Shown in pieces: positions 1-11,561 of a stretch of DNA of 64,000 nucleotides. The notes below the pieces were generated by a model, which did no database searches, had not been told where the DNA came from, and worked only from the letters and a program-made list of their open reading frames with translations. The stretch is taken from positions 16,930,993 through 16,994,992 of the forward strand of contig OX442416.1 in the NCBI GenBank assembly GCA_949361645.1, read 5' to 3'. Source of the stretch: Spongilla lacustris. Taxonomy: Eukaryota; Porifera; Demospongiae; Spongillida; Spongillidae. A program made the translations under genes and the position numbers. The stretch's first letter is position 1, and every line of letters starts with the position of its first letter.

Positions 1-128
1 TATGTATGTATGTATGTATGTATGTATGTATGTATGTATGTATGTATGTATGTATGTATGTATGTATGTATGTATGTATGTATGTATGTATGTATGTATG
101 TATGTATGTATGTATGTATGTATGTATG

Positions 129-189
<61 letters not shown>

Positions 190-600
190 TGTATGTATGT
201 ATGTATGTATGTATGTATGTATGTATGTATGTATGTACGTACGTACTGTATGTATGTATGTATGTATGTATGCATGTATGCATGCATGGTTTTTTGTGTA
301 TGTATGTATGTATGTATGCATGCATGCATGTATGTATGTATGTATGTATGTATGTATGTATGTATGTATGTATGTATGTATGTATGCATGCATGCATGTG
401 TATGTATGTATGTATGTATGTATGTATGTATGTATGTATGTATGTATGTATGTATGTATGTATGTATGTATGTATGTATGTATGTATGTGTATGCATGCA
501 TGTATGCATGTATGTATGTATGTATGTTGTATGTAGTAAGTTCATATGTACGTATATATGCATGTTCATAGGTATGTATATATGTATGTTCATATGTAAG
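1..600. repeat. (TATG)n tetranucleotide microsatellite
   Basis: Almost uninterrupted TATG units run to about base 540 and then degrade to about 600. Interruptions are mostly TGCA variants (near 270-290, 315-330, 385-400, 490-510). Three overlapping open frames exist only because a 4-bp unit without stops is open in every forward frame. The repeat continues off the left edge. Confidence 0.97.
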
Positions 601-674
601 TATGACTTGTTTATGTTTATGTTATGTGTGCATAGTTACATATCCGTACCTGTACAATATTTCTGTTATGTTAG

Positions 675-3600
675 GGATCAGAGAAAGCGGTATCATAGTA
701 TCAGAGAGCGTGCTGAAACTGATCAGAATGTGATGTCCATTATTATTGATGGAATGGACCAGAATAGCACCCAGTTACCGCACACTAAGCGGTTAAAAAA
801 GACAGATTCGAATTTATGGCACTTTCGAACACATATAACTGGGGCAATAGTTCATGGTCATTTTGCTACTATTTTTCTTGATTACATGCAATGGCCTCAT
901 GATCCTAACCTTACTACAAATATTCTATTGCAGGTAAAATGCAAGTTACTTTGGCTCAGTTTTTAACTTATGAACCGAATCTATCATTAGGTCCTTCAAG
1001 CTCATTTCATGAATTTACAACGATCTTCTCAGCAATTTCCTAAGAAGCTCTACATTCAATTGGATAACACAGCTAGAGAAAATAAAAATCGATGTGTTCT
1101 ATCTTTTTTAGCATACTTAGTCCAGATTCAAATCTTTGATGAGGTAGGTACTGTTTCAGATGCAATTGATTTGTAATATAAATATAATATATATTGTGCA
1201 TTATAGATTGAACTTGGCTTCCTTATGGTGGGCCATACACATGAGGACATCGATGCTCTTTTTGGGAACATTGGAAAATGGCTTAAAAGACACAATGCTA
1301 TCACTGTACCTGGTAAATATTAATAAATTTTTATGTTGTAGCCATGCATGATTATATATTCTTTTTTTCAGAGCTTCTTAATGGCTGTAAAGAGTCAAAC
1401 AAATTAGTCAAAGAAGCAGTTCCATTGAAAATGTTGATGGATATTAAATCATGGCTTCTTCCTCATACAAAAGAACTCCATAATCATTCCAACCCCCATA
1501 TTTTCTTATTCTATCGTAACAGGGATGGCCATGCTGAAATGAAATATAAACGATGGACTAATGATAACTGGGAACCTCGATCTGAAAACCCTGGATTGAA
1601 ATTGATAAAGGTACAAACATTTGTATTGATTCAGTAACAATATTGTTCAAATCAATGTACATGATTATAATAGTCAAACTTGGATGGTGTTCCTAAACAA
1701 TTGGATCCAAGTGCTGCTAAGCAAGATCTGGATGCTCTAGAAATATCTCTAGACAAATTCTTGTGCTTTGATGAAATCCATAGAGATTGGTGGAAGACAT
1801 TCTTAATAGAACTTCGTGATGGGTTCAGCGCACCTAATATTTTTGGAGAAAGGACCTCATGGATTCTTACAGATTTGCAGAGTATGGTACTACAATCAGA
1901 CAGCACATCAAATGACACCACAAGTCTACCTGTTAAATTGATAGAACGCCATTCTAACTCAGTGAAAGAAATACCTGAGGTAAACTGCATACTAGAACCT
2001 CTTAAGTTAATTTTTCATACCACCTATAGGTTTACATTGGTAAAAGGCATGCGAAAAGGTGCAAAATAACAAATGAACAGAATGAGCCACATGAAGAAAA
2101 GAACGAGGTTAGTATTAACAATGCGTGAACATAAGATAAACTAAGCCATATATGCAGGTTACTGACACAGATGAAAAAAAAGACTACCTCGAGGTAAATG
2201 TATATGATAAAAAGGGTATTGGAATTGCAAATTCTCTTCATGGGTGCTTTGAAATTTCAAGTTGTGTTACTTGAATTTTAAGAATTTAAAATAGGATGAA
2301 TTAAATTTGTTCATGCTTTCAAACTTTTGTTTTATAGCACCCTTTGAAATTTCAAAGCACCCATTTTTAGCTAACAAAGCCCCATTAAAAATAGTCTTGA
2401 AATGACAAACATCTTTATCTCATGTCAAATGATCGTGAAATTTCAAAGCGCACATTTGAAATGATCTTGTTCTTTCAAACCACCCAGCCATATCACATGA
2501 TCTTGAAATTTCAAAGCATCTTTTCATCACCTTGATATTTCAGAGCACCCATTTCAAATGATCTTGAAAGATTTCTGATATTTAAGCTAGTTGAATTCAT
2601 CTTGAAGGCACCCATTTCAAATGATCTTGAAATTTCAAAGCATCAATTTCAAATGATCTTGAAATTTCAAAGCGCACATTTGAAATGATCTTGAAATTTC
2701 AAACCACGCGGCCATATCACATGATCTTGAAATTTCAAAGCATCTTTTTATCACCTTCATATTTCAGAGCACCCATTTCAAATGATCTTGAAAGATTTAT
2801 GATATTTAAGCTAGTTGAATTCGTCTTGTAGGCACCCATTTCAAATGATCTTGGAATTTCAAAGCATAAATTTCAAATGATCTTGAAATTTCAAAGCATA
2901 AATTTGAAATAATCTTGAAATTTCAAGGCACACATATGAAATGATATTGAAATTTCAAGGCACCTTTCAAAGCACCCATTTCACATGATCGTGATTTTCA
3001 AGCAACTAGTTCATGTCATTTTGTAAAGGCACCAAATTTTAATGACTTTGAAATTTCAAAGCATCAATTTCTAAACGATCTTGAAATTTCAAGGCACCAA
3101 TTCCAAATGATCTTGAAATTAAAAATTATCTATTTCAATTGATCTTGAAATTTCAAGGCACACATATCAAATGATCTTGAAATTTCAAAGCATCTTTTTA
3201 TCACCTTAATATTTCAGAGCACCCATTTCAAATGATCTTGAAAGATTTGTGATATTTAAGCTAGTTGAATTCGTCTTGTAGGCACCCATTTCAAATGATC
3301 TTGAAATTTCAAAGCATCAATTTCAAATGATCTTGAAATTTCAAAGCGCACATTTGAAATGATCTTGAAATTTCAAACCACGCGGCCATATCACATGATC
3401 TTGAAATTTCAAAGCATCTTTTTATCACCTTGATATTTCGAGCACCCATTTCAAATGATCTTGAAAGACTTGTGATGTTTAAGCTAGTTGAATTCATCTT
3501 GTATGCACCCATTTCAAATGATCTTGAAATTTCAAGCATCGATTTCAAATGATCTTAAAATTTCAAAGCATAAATTTGAAATAATCTTGAAATTTCAAGG

Positions 3601-5097
3601 CACACATGAAATGATATTGAAATTTCAAGGCACCTTTCAAAGCACCCATTTCAATGATCGTGATTTTTAAGCAACTTGTTCATGTCATTTTGTAAGGCAC
3701 CAAATTTTAATGACTTTGAAATTTCAATGCATCAATTTCTAAACGATCTTGAAATTTGAAGGCACCAATTCCAAATTATCTTGAAATTAGAAATCATCAA
3801 TTTCAATTGATCTTGAAATTTCAAGGCACACATATCAAATGATTTTGAAATTTCAAAGGATCTTTATATTGTCTTGGTATTTCAAAGCAACCATTTCAAA
3901 TGGTTTTGAAAGACTTATGATTTTTAAGCACCTTGTTAATATCATATTTCAAGCACCCATATCATGTCATATTATCTTGAAATTTCAAGCACCCGTATCA
4001 CATGTCATATTATCTTTTAAATTTATTTTCAAAGCACTGGTTTCAAATCATCTTGAAATTTCATAGCACTGGTTTCAAATAATCTTGAAATTTCAAGGCA
4101 CCGGTTTCAAATATCAAAGAACAGGTGTCAAATTATCTTGAAATTTCAAAGCACAGGTTTCAAATTATCTTGAAATTTGAGAGCCCTGGTTTCAAATATC
4201 AAAGAACGGGTGTCAAATTATCTTGAAATTTCAAAGCACTGGTTTGAAATCATCTTGAAATTTCAAAGCACCAGTTTCAAATTGTCTTGAAATTTCAAAG
4301 CACCCATTTCTAATTATCTTGAAATTTCAAAGCACTGGTTTGAAATCATCTTAAAATTTCAAAGCACCGGTTTCAAATTGTCTTGAAATTTCAAAGCACC
4401 CATTTCTAATTATCTTGAAATTTCAAAGCACCGGTTTCAAATCATCTTGAAATTTCAAAGCACCGGTTACAGATCATCTTGAAATTTCAAAGCACCCATT
4501 TCTAATGATCTTGAAATTTCAAAGCACCCATTTGAATAATCATTTTGAATTTTCAAAGCTTCCATTTTGAAGTTTAAAAAGTGATCATTTATAATCATTT
4601 TGAAATTTCAAAGTGAGTTCGATCTTACAATGCTTTGAAATTTCAAAACTATTGTCTATATTATTGCTTTTGATTTTTTTTTTCAAATACATGCTATACT
4701 TATGCCTTTGAAATTTCAAATTTATGGCTGGAGATTTAAATATACAATACAAATTTTACTTTCTTATTGATGTCTAACATTTCTCTCATAGGGAAAATAA
4801 GTGGCTAAAGTTGAAAAAGGGCAATTTGTGGCCTTAGGTCTTGATGAATTTAAACATGAATTGCCACAAATTGCTAGAATTCTAATGATTGAAGAAGATG
4901 TTATGACAATAGAGTGGTGGGTAGGAACATACAGTGGTACATGGAATCCATGGACAGTCAAGTCAGTGGAGCAGACTGCAATAGTGCACAGAAATTGTAT
5001 AGTTCTAGGGAATGTAACATTATCTAAGTCTAATAGGCTAGCCAAACATATTGTAGAACGATTGAAGACTATCTATGAAAATTTTGAGTTTATGTAG
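675..5097 (+). CDS. DUF7869-type protein, multi-exon, 5' end not seen
   Basis: Reconstructed by eye from splice sites. Exons are 675-933, 991-1143, 1207-1312, 1372-1610, 1674-1979, 2030-2107, 2158-2193 and a terminal one at about 4802-5097 ending in TAG. The first seven join in compatible phases with GT-AG borders. The product carries signatures I associate with the DUF7869 family: DGMDQN, a WPHDPNLT block, QLDNTARENKN and FLMVGHTHEDIDALF. The last exon resembles that family's C-terminal part (IEWWVGTYSGTW). The function of DUF7869 is unknown; acidic and histidine residues suggest a nuclease or transposase-like fold, which is inference. Upstream exons lie in the microsatellite or outside the window. 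The phase of exon seven does not match the terminal exon, so one exon in the repeat-filled intron is probably missing from my model. It could be a transposon-derived gene, but the introns argue against a recent retrocopy. Confidence 0.72.
2225..4740. repeat. Minisatellite with AAATTT palindromic core, inside intron
   Basis: Dozens of roughly 30-bp units share the core CTTGAAATTTCAAAGCA followed by a variable spacer such as CCCATTTCAAATGAT. The core is nearly its own reverse complement (TTGAAATTTCAA). A longer block containing CCACGCGGCCATATCAC recurs near 2480, 2705 and 3380, and a block with AAGCTAGTTGAATTC recurs near 2590, 2810, 3255 and 3480, so there is a higher-order period. From about 4030 the spacer changes to a CACCGGTTTCAAAT type. 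It fills the last large intron of the DUF7869-type gene. Confidence 0.9.
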
Positions 5098-5099
5098 GC

Positions 5100-5435
5100 T
5101 ACATTACATGTACGTATATATATATTATGTTTATTGTGTGAAATTTAATATTTTACTTAGCTCTATAACACATTTTGAACAAACAGGATGTATCAAATAT
5201 CAATTGTTGTAAATTTTTGAAGGTGTGTTAATACACATAGTATAATTTTCAAGTGGTTGTTAAGCCTCTGTAGAAAAATGGCTTGGATTTCAATAATAGA
5301 AACAAGCACTCAAGACATATTGTGAAGAAATGAGATAATTTTTGTTATGTGAAATACTAGTATTTGGATAGTACCATGGAATAATAAAAGAAAATTCAAG
5401 ATTTATGTTATGAAATTGACAATTTATTAAATATA
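5100..5435 (+). other. 3' flank of the DUF7869-type gene
   Basis: AT-rich sequence after the stop codon, with A-rich candidates for polyadenylation such as AATAAAA near 5381. No open frame or repeat is recognisable. It is probably the 3' UTR and downstream flank. Confidence 0.4.
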
Positions 5436-5439
5436 AGAA

Positions 5440-6250
5440 ATGGGAAATTCCGCAGTAACTTGGGAAGTGGTTTTGTCCCTGTGGTTATCACTTTGTGTTC
5501 CACCAAGGGGAATACTGCTCATGACATGTGGAAACTCCTCCCACAACTGATGTAGCTGTGCCAGCTGGTCTCTGGATAGGTGAGCTCCTTCTTTACCAGG
5601 TCATAGATCCATGCAGCATCATGTGAGTGGGCATCTCATATTGTGTTGGCAAAGAAGAAAGTGTTGTCTACTGAATACTGAACTCAGTATCACAGGCTGA
5701 TGCATACCATATGTAGATGCTGACAAGGCAAAGTATATCACTACACTTGACCTGACCTGAGGCTACTGGTAAGTACCAGTGACTGAATTGTGTAGGCACC
5801 TAACTGCCTTCACACAAAACTCATTTTGTGGGTTATGCCCTTTGGTCCACAGGGTGTCCTGTCATGATCCAATGGCTAATGGACAAGGTGTTGCAAGTGT
5901 TGGGAAACTACACTGATGACCCCGTGGTACACTTTTGGGAAGAACACCTGGTGCAAGGCTGCTAGTGGGGACAATTTTGCAGGGTCTACAGGAAGCAGGG
6001 GTACAGCACAGCCAAACCATAAAATTGCCAGTTTACAGCACCCAGCCAGGTGGTGGTGTACCAGAGATGCGTGAAGCATCATTTGAGGCACTGAAGGGTC
6101 TCTTATGTAGTGTTCCAACCCTGCAGAGCCCAGACATTGAAAAGGCATTCCTTCTACAGTGCTGACTAAGACAGATGGCCTATAACAGCAGATAAAGATG
6201 GCAGGACATTCCTGAGTGTTGGGGTGGTGATTGAGTGTGAGCACCAAGGT
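5440..6250 (+). pseudogene. Fossil Ty3/gypsy pol fragment, partly inverted
   Basis: Scattered short plus-strand matches to a gypsy reverse transcriptase occur in order. Near 5735-5775 there is a TTLDLT-like stretch followed by a glycine/tyrosine/tryptophan. Near 5868-5920 a block reads LMDKVLQVLGNYTDD, equivalent to the region ending in the catalytic YxDD. At 6080-6160 comes FEALKGLL, the connection to RNase H. All are in different frames with stops between. The part at about 5450-5600 reads better on the minus strand (LAQLHQLWEEFPHVMSSIP, like the sequence before the RT domain), suggesting an internal inversion. No LTRs were found. Confidence 0.55.
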
Positions 6251-7085
6251 TGGTTAAACCTCTGCTGCCTCCTCCTGTGAGCCAGGTGCTTTGTTTTTTT
6301 TGTGTGTGTGGTGGTGGGTCAGGTCATATTAAGCATGTCTGCCCTATGAATATATACTGTGTGGGTGTATCCTTTGGTGGTTCATGTATACAGGTAGTAC
6401 GCATTTGGGTGGTGAGGTCATGGGAGGAGATATCACCTGCATGGTGATGAGTTGTCTCCAGATTTGCTCCTATACTTGTATATGCTGGTGGAGATAGTTA
6501 CATGTAGGAAGCAGAGGTGCTGGAAGTTTTGAGCAGTTGGGAATATAACCTGCATTTAATGGCATGGCTGTAAAGGGTGGGTTTAGGCATATGGAGTTGT
6601 AATAGATAGAAGAGCTTCATGCCACGCAATGCATTGAGTGCCTACTTGGGTGGTAATTTGCTAGGCAAATGCAGACCTACAGTACATGTAGCCACTGCCT
6701 GCTACTGAACTTGTTAAAGCTTTTGTTGCAATGTTGAACAGTGGTGTGGGTTTGCCGGAGGCGGCGAGAGGCCTGGGAGGCCTGCATGTATGTTTGACTT
6801 GGGAGTCAAACGGAACTGGAAGTCATTGAAGAGGTGGAACGTGTGTGTTCAGAACTATATCATCCCTGTGGTGCTGTGGCGTATTTGGTCTGAGTACGAG
6901 ACTCGTAAGGCTTGTGGTGGGATTCAGAGCTGGCACGGGCCCCGGGGCTATATAGCCCTTCCGGGCCCCATTGGGATGGGTGCGGTAGATACATACAGGG
7001 GGAAAATATATCGCTTTCGTGTATTGGGTTATAAACTATTCATTTGTTGTTAGTGCATGTGGCGAAAATTAAAAACACATGTACT
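6251..7085. other. No recognisable gene
   Basis: Short open frames only. A cysteine/histidine-rich stretch at 6292-6342 loosely recalls a retroviral-type zinc knuckle but has the wrong spacing. A GC-rich patch at 6936-6970 contains back-to-back GGGCCC-type palindromes. Confidence 0.4.
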
Positions 7086-7335
7086 GCGTGCCGGTATGGT
7101 TATGTAACATTATTTATGTTACGCGCAAAGCATCAGTGGATTTGCGCATAGATATTAGAATATCTATTATTTGCGCAATCCTGGATCCATGGTTTGTGGT
7201 ATAAACCATGGACTGGCCGCGCAATCCTGGGATTGCTCAGTTGTGCGCAAAGCATAAATCAGAACAATTCTGGGATTGCTCTTGCGCAAAGCATGGATCT
7301 GTAATATGTACATAATTGTATTACGATGGGTAACG
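7086..7335. repeat. Small repeat cluster with hairpin
   Basis: GCGCAAAGCAT occurs three times (near 7121, 7242 and 7284), and GCGCAATCCTGG occurs twice. A perfect hairpin of 9-bp arms, CCATGGTTT and AAACCATGG, sits at about 7189-7213. It looks like the remains of a small inverted-repeat element, but I could not define its ends or a target duplication. Confidence 0.45.
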
Positions 7336-8689
7336 AGTACATGCATAATTAATAACATACACTTGCAGTATTTTTTTCTCTACTGATGAGATACCGAGCA
7401 CAGTAAACTGCGCCATGGTTCATAACTCTGGAAAATGAGGTAAGGTTCATCACGTCTTGATGAGCAGTCCTTCGTGTCTCCATTGGTAGGCCTACTGTTG
7501 CTTGGCGAGCCTCCAATAATGCTACCAAACATTTCCCCTTCCTCATAATCACCAGTTTCAGTGGAAACAAATTATTACACGAAGATTTCCATTGGCTATG
7601 CATGTATAAATTACTTACTTTCGTTCAATATTCATGCACATCAGTGTAGCCAATCAACCCGAGACTAATTTCCATTGATTAAAATGACAAACTATATCAT
7701 TTCCTCCATCTTCGCACTATACCTCTTTCATAAAGTCCTTGACTTTGAAAATAAGATATGCAACTCTTTTGGTTCAAGGTTCCAGGCCACCTCCTTGCCC
7801 CTCTCCTATGAAGAGCAGGAATCAGACAAATGGTCCATACCTATCCAATCATCAGGCGATCAACCTTGTAGCTAAAATCACAACCTGAACACGCACTTGA
7901 GGCTACTATATATAGGTTAGTGCTCTTCTCATAAATCCCGATGCTATATGATGGATTTTAGTGCCAATTGATTTTGCTGTAGATTATTGAAGGCTGACAA
8001 ACTGAATTTCTGCACCACAGACCATGCATGCACGTGGAAGACATTCAAAGAATGCTGCAATCTATATATTTTAAAAACATACACACATACATGTATAGCT
8101 ATGATGTGTAAGAATCAATTTCCTTTATAAGCGTTTTTTTTTTTTGTAACCTACGTTATACATGACATCGTTTTTGACATGGTCATAAAAAATCTTCCAC
8201 ACTTAACACGGCTAGCACAGTTGTGCCACTAGAATTCTGCACTGCTGGCTGCTGACGAACAGAGCAAATCACAGAGTCCAAGTGCACCCAAACCTTCAAA
8301 CGGTCGGTTCAAGTCCCATGAATTTGTAAGCGCAACTACCCAACAAATTTGCTCCCTGATTTCCTTTTTGATAAATACACCCATGCAATTTCATGCTCAG
8401 CACTGGAACTGATCGTTATGTAGATCATCGCGATCGTCGTTCCTAGCTATGTCGGTGAAGGTGTTTGTGATGAAGCCTAAACATATCAAAAATCTTGTCG
8501 TGTCTTTTGGTAGGGTCGCGGTTTTTTTCTCTTACAACTCTTTTCTGCCACCCGGACTTATGCTTGTACATTTTAGAACTGAAATGAATTTGGCGAAATT
8601 ACACACACATTCTATTCCGCACGGATCGCGCGAACGTACGTACATGTATACAATTTTATTGCGCGCAATGATCAAAACAAAACATCAAT

Positions 8690-9013
8690 CACACACACAC
8701 ACACAAAAAAAAACCAGCCAGGCGGCCCGGGCCCCATGTTTAACGACGGGCCCCGGGGTCAGCACCCCCCCGGCCCCCCCCCCCCCCCCCCCCCCCCCCT
8801 CTCGGCGGCCCTGGTGGGATTGGTAGCGGAAGTATTTATATCGATCGCAAAGCAACTATTGCCATTCGGTCGAACTACATTTAAAGTTACACCAACTGAA
8901 GGTACGTGTTTATTTATATAAGATATCCATTTAGGCACGCAACTGATAGAAGTTACATTGCCATGTGTATTTTCTCGCAATATCGATGTTGTGTGTGTGT
9001 GTGTGTGTGTGTT
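8690..9013. repeat. Short simple repeats: (CA)n, poly-C, (GT)n
   Basis: A (CA)n/A-run lies at about 8690-8713, a run of 26 C at 8774-8799 and (GT)n at about 8991-9011. A GC-rich block at 8725-8760 precedes the C run, and GGCGGCCCTGG follows it, partly complementary to CCAGGCGGCC upstream. Confidence 0.9.
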
Positions 9014-9157
9014 TTTTTTCCTTGTCTTTTTATCTTTTCTTTAATGTTAGAAAAGAATTAAGCTACGGTCCCTGCCTCGCGTCGAAAACATTGATTGCTA
9101 ACTGACGAAAGCCTTGATCGATACCAGTTCTATTCCATCGTAAACAATAGCGCCGGA

Positions 9158-9416
<259 letters not shown>

Positions 9417-9507
9417 GAAGCATCCCTGCATGCAAATTGTCGAACGTTACCTCGCACGGAGAACTGAAGAGCGCTAGCCTTAAACTTGTCCTGAATGTCA
9501 TCCGGGG

Positions 9508-10924
9508 ATGCAGTTGTATATCCGGTCGGGTGTATATGCAGCAAAAAAGTTTTTGCGTTCGGTCATTGAAGGGACCTATAGTTGTCCTTTTAGGATCGGG
9601 CCAAATTATGTCAGGCTTAACTACTTTTCATTTTCGTAAAATGAGCTGTACTAACATGCATTATGTTCTGAGTGCTACAGCGAACGTGCTATACAGAAGC
9701 GCGCGCATGCACTAGCTGACTCTGGACGAGGCTGTTCAATTTTGTTACGGGTGCCCGTTTGGTGCAATGAAGAGTGTCTAGACAGCACCGCGGGTGCAAT
9801 TTGACCCCGGATTCGGAGTCGGCATCATCGGCGCTTCGCGCCTTATGCTAAGCGCTAAAGCCATAACTTTATCTCCTGTTGTATTGCAATTTAGAGGTCA
9901 AATTTAGCTGCAATATCGTGGTCCAACACCAAGTACTGATAGCGATTTTTAAAATCCCCTAATTTTATCACTGGTTAGGGCTTCAACTTTCAAGTTAGAA
10001 AAATGATGAATTATTTAATCTAAATATTTAGGACTTAATTAATTTGAGACATCCCTTTTTTATTGTCATAGTTTTTGTTCATGGACGGATGCAAATGCTA
10101 ACTAACCGGCTATGAATGCATTAAGTTCGCTCACTAAATCACTGTAAAACGGATAAACAACTTTAGAAACGGTGTATTGTAAGAAAGGTTGCTTTGGCTA
10201 TCTCATATCCCATATACATGTAGGTACCGATTTCAGAAAATTAACACGGTAACAAATGACATGGAGCCCTAAAAGTTGAGCTGATTTGAATAATTAACTT
10301 AAGAATTTAAACTTAAGAACTGAACATGGATGCAATTATGGAAAAAATGAATATGAAAGGTCTAATATAGCTTAGTGCCTGGACGGCGATATCGTCAATT
10401 AATTTGACCGCTACATCGCATTATACATCGTTGCTGTCGCAAACTTTAATCTGGCTTCTTTTCGAGCGGGGTTCTGAAAATCCAAGCGCAACAATAATTT
10501 AATACGGTACATTAGTTCGCGAATATGTGCCTATAAAATTGCCTTTTTTTTTTTCAAAGTTAAATAATAATATGAATACATGCATGGTACATGTAATAAA
10601 GAAACCACAACCAAGGATTGTTAACGTTACACAAGGGTTCTCGCGGATCGCCAGCGCCACGCACTTAATTTATGGTTTTACAAGTTCATCGTTACAGACA
10701 TTGATTGAATTTGGGCCTTTCTAGCTTAGGTTGATATCAATAGCCAGATACGACATCGCGGTTGCTAGGTTGACATCACATTATGGTGTATAGTAAGAAT
10801 TCGAAGGCGTCGACACGCACACACGCACGCTATCAACACATTTGTAAAACCACATTACGGTACTGCTCTATTCATGTTCGATATTTGGAGGGGCTCAGCC
10901 CCCTCCCCCCCCCGATATTCACAT

Positions 10925-10959
<35 letters not shown>

Positions 10960-11228
10960 GCACCCCTAGCCCCCCCCCCCCCCCATCCCCTTTCGCCGCC
11001 TCTGAATGTTAGTAAGGTTATGCAAAATATATGCTTTGATGGATAGTGCGGTTTGTTACTAAAGGCAATCGAGAGCTTTCAGTTGTCTTTCTAAAGGACG
11101 TCATTCATTTTTGGAACTGGCTTTATGTTTACATATGCACTTGTTGCAGAATGTCCACCCATGCAGGGGTACAATGGTATACCGGGTGGACAGCAGAAAA
11201 AGTTTTTGCCGTTCGGTCATAGAAGGGA
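9508..11228. repeat. Dispersed direct repeat, two copies
   Basis: Copies at about 9508-9572 and 11163-11228 share an interrupted match centred on AAAGTTTTTGC(C)GTTCGGTCAT followed by GAAGGGA. The second copy is followed by an inverted pair: 11257-11298 and 11403-11446 are near reverse complements around AAGTCTTTTCAGGAT. This suggests remnants of one transposon family. Apart from G and C tracts, nothing else is recognisable between the copies. Confidence 0.5.
10890..10998. repeat. Facing C, G and C homopolymers
   Basis: GGGGCTCAGCCCCC is followed by a C run, then 32 consecutive G at 10927-10958, then GGTGCACCCC and 15 C at 10970-10984. The tracts can pair with each other or form G-quadruplexes. 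The right side, ending CGCCGCCTCTG, is the reverse complement of CAGAGGCGGCG, resembling the CAG-GGCGG ends of the elements at 39.6 and 55.4 kb; no matching left end was found. Confidence 0.6.
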
Positions 11229-11561
11229 GTCAAGAGACCTACATGTAGTTGCATTTAACGGTACTGGCTTATAGTACAAGTCTTTTCAGGATTGAGCCGA
11301 TATAAGCTAAGCTATCCAGTATACGCTTCGTGCCGGAGCGTAATGGAACACGGGTCATTTTTACGAGTACCGAAAGGATTTAAGCCTTACTTATCTAGGC
11401 CCGCGATCCTGAAAAGACTTGTTCTGTAAGCCATGCAGTACCGTTCGTGAACAAATTTAAAAGCGGCCGGGTTTGTCTGAACACAGGATGGTGCATGGTA
11501 ATTGCGTAGGTTTGAAGTAAATATATTGTGTTTTAAATTTAAAGGACCTGAAAAGACAACC

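Noticed and set aside
2..966. Long forward frames across the TATG repeat
   Set aside because: A stop-free 4-bp unit is open in all forward frames; only the part after 675 is gene-like, and it has its own splice acceptor.
6292..6342. Gag zinc knuckle (CFFC...GHIKHVC)
   Set aside because: Spacing between the second Cys and the His is too long, and no gag sequence surrounds it.
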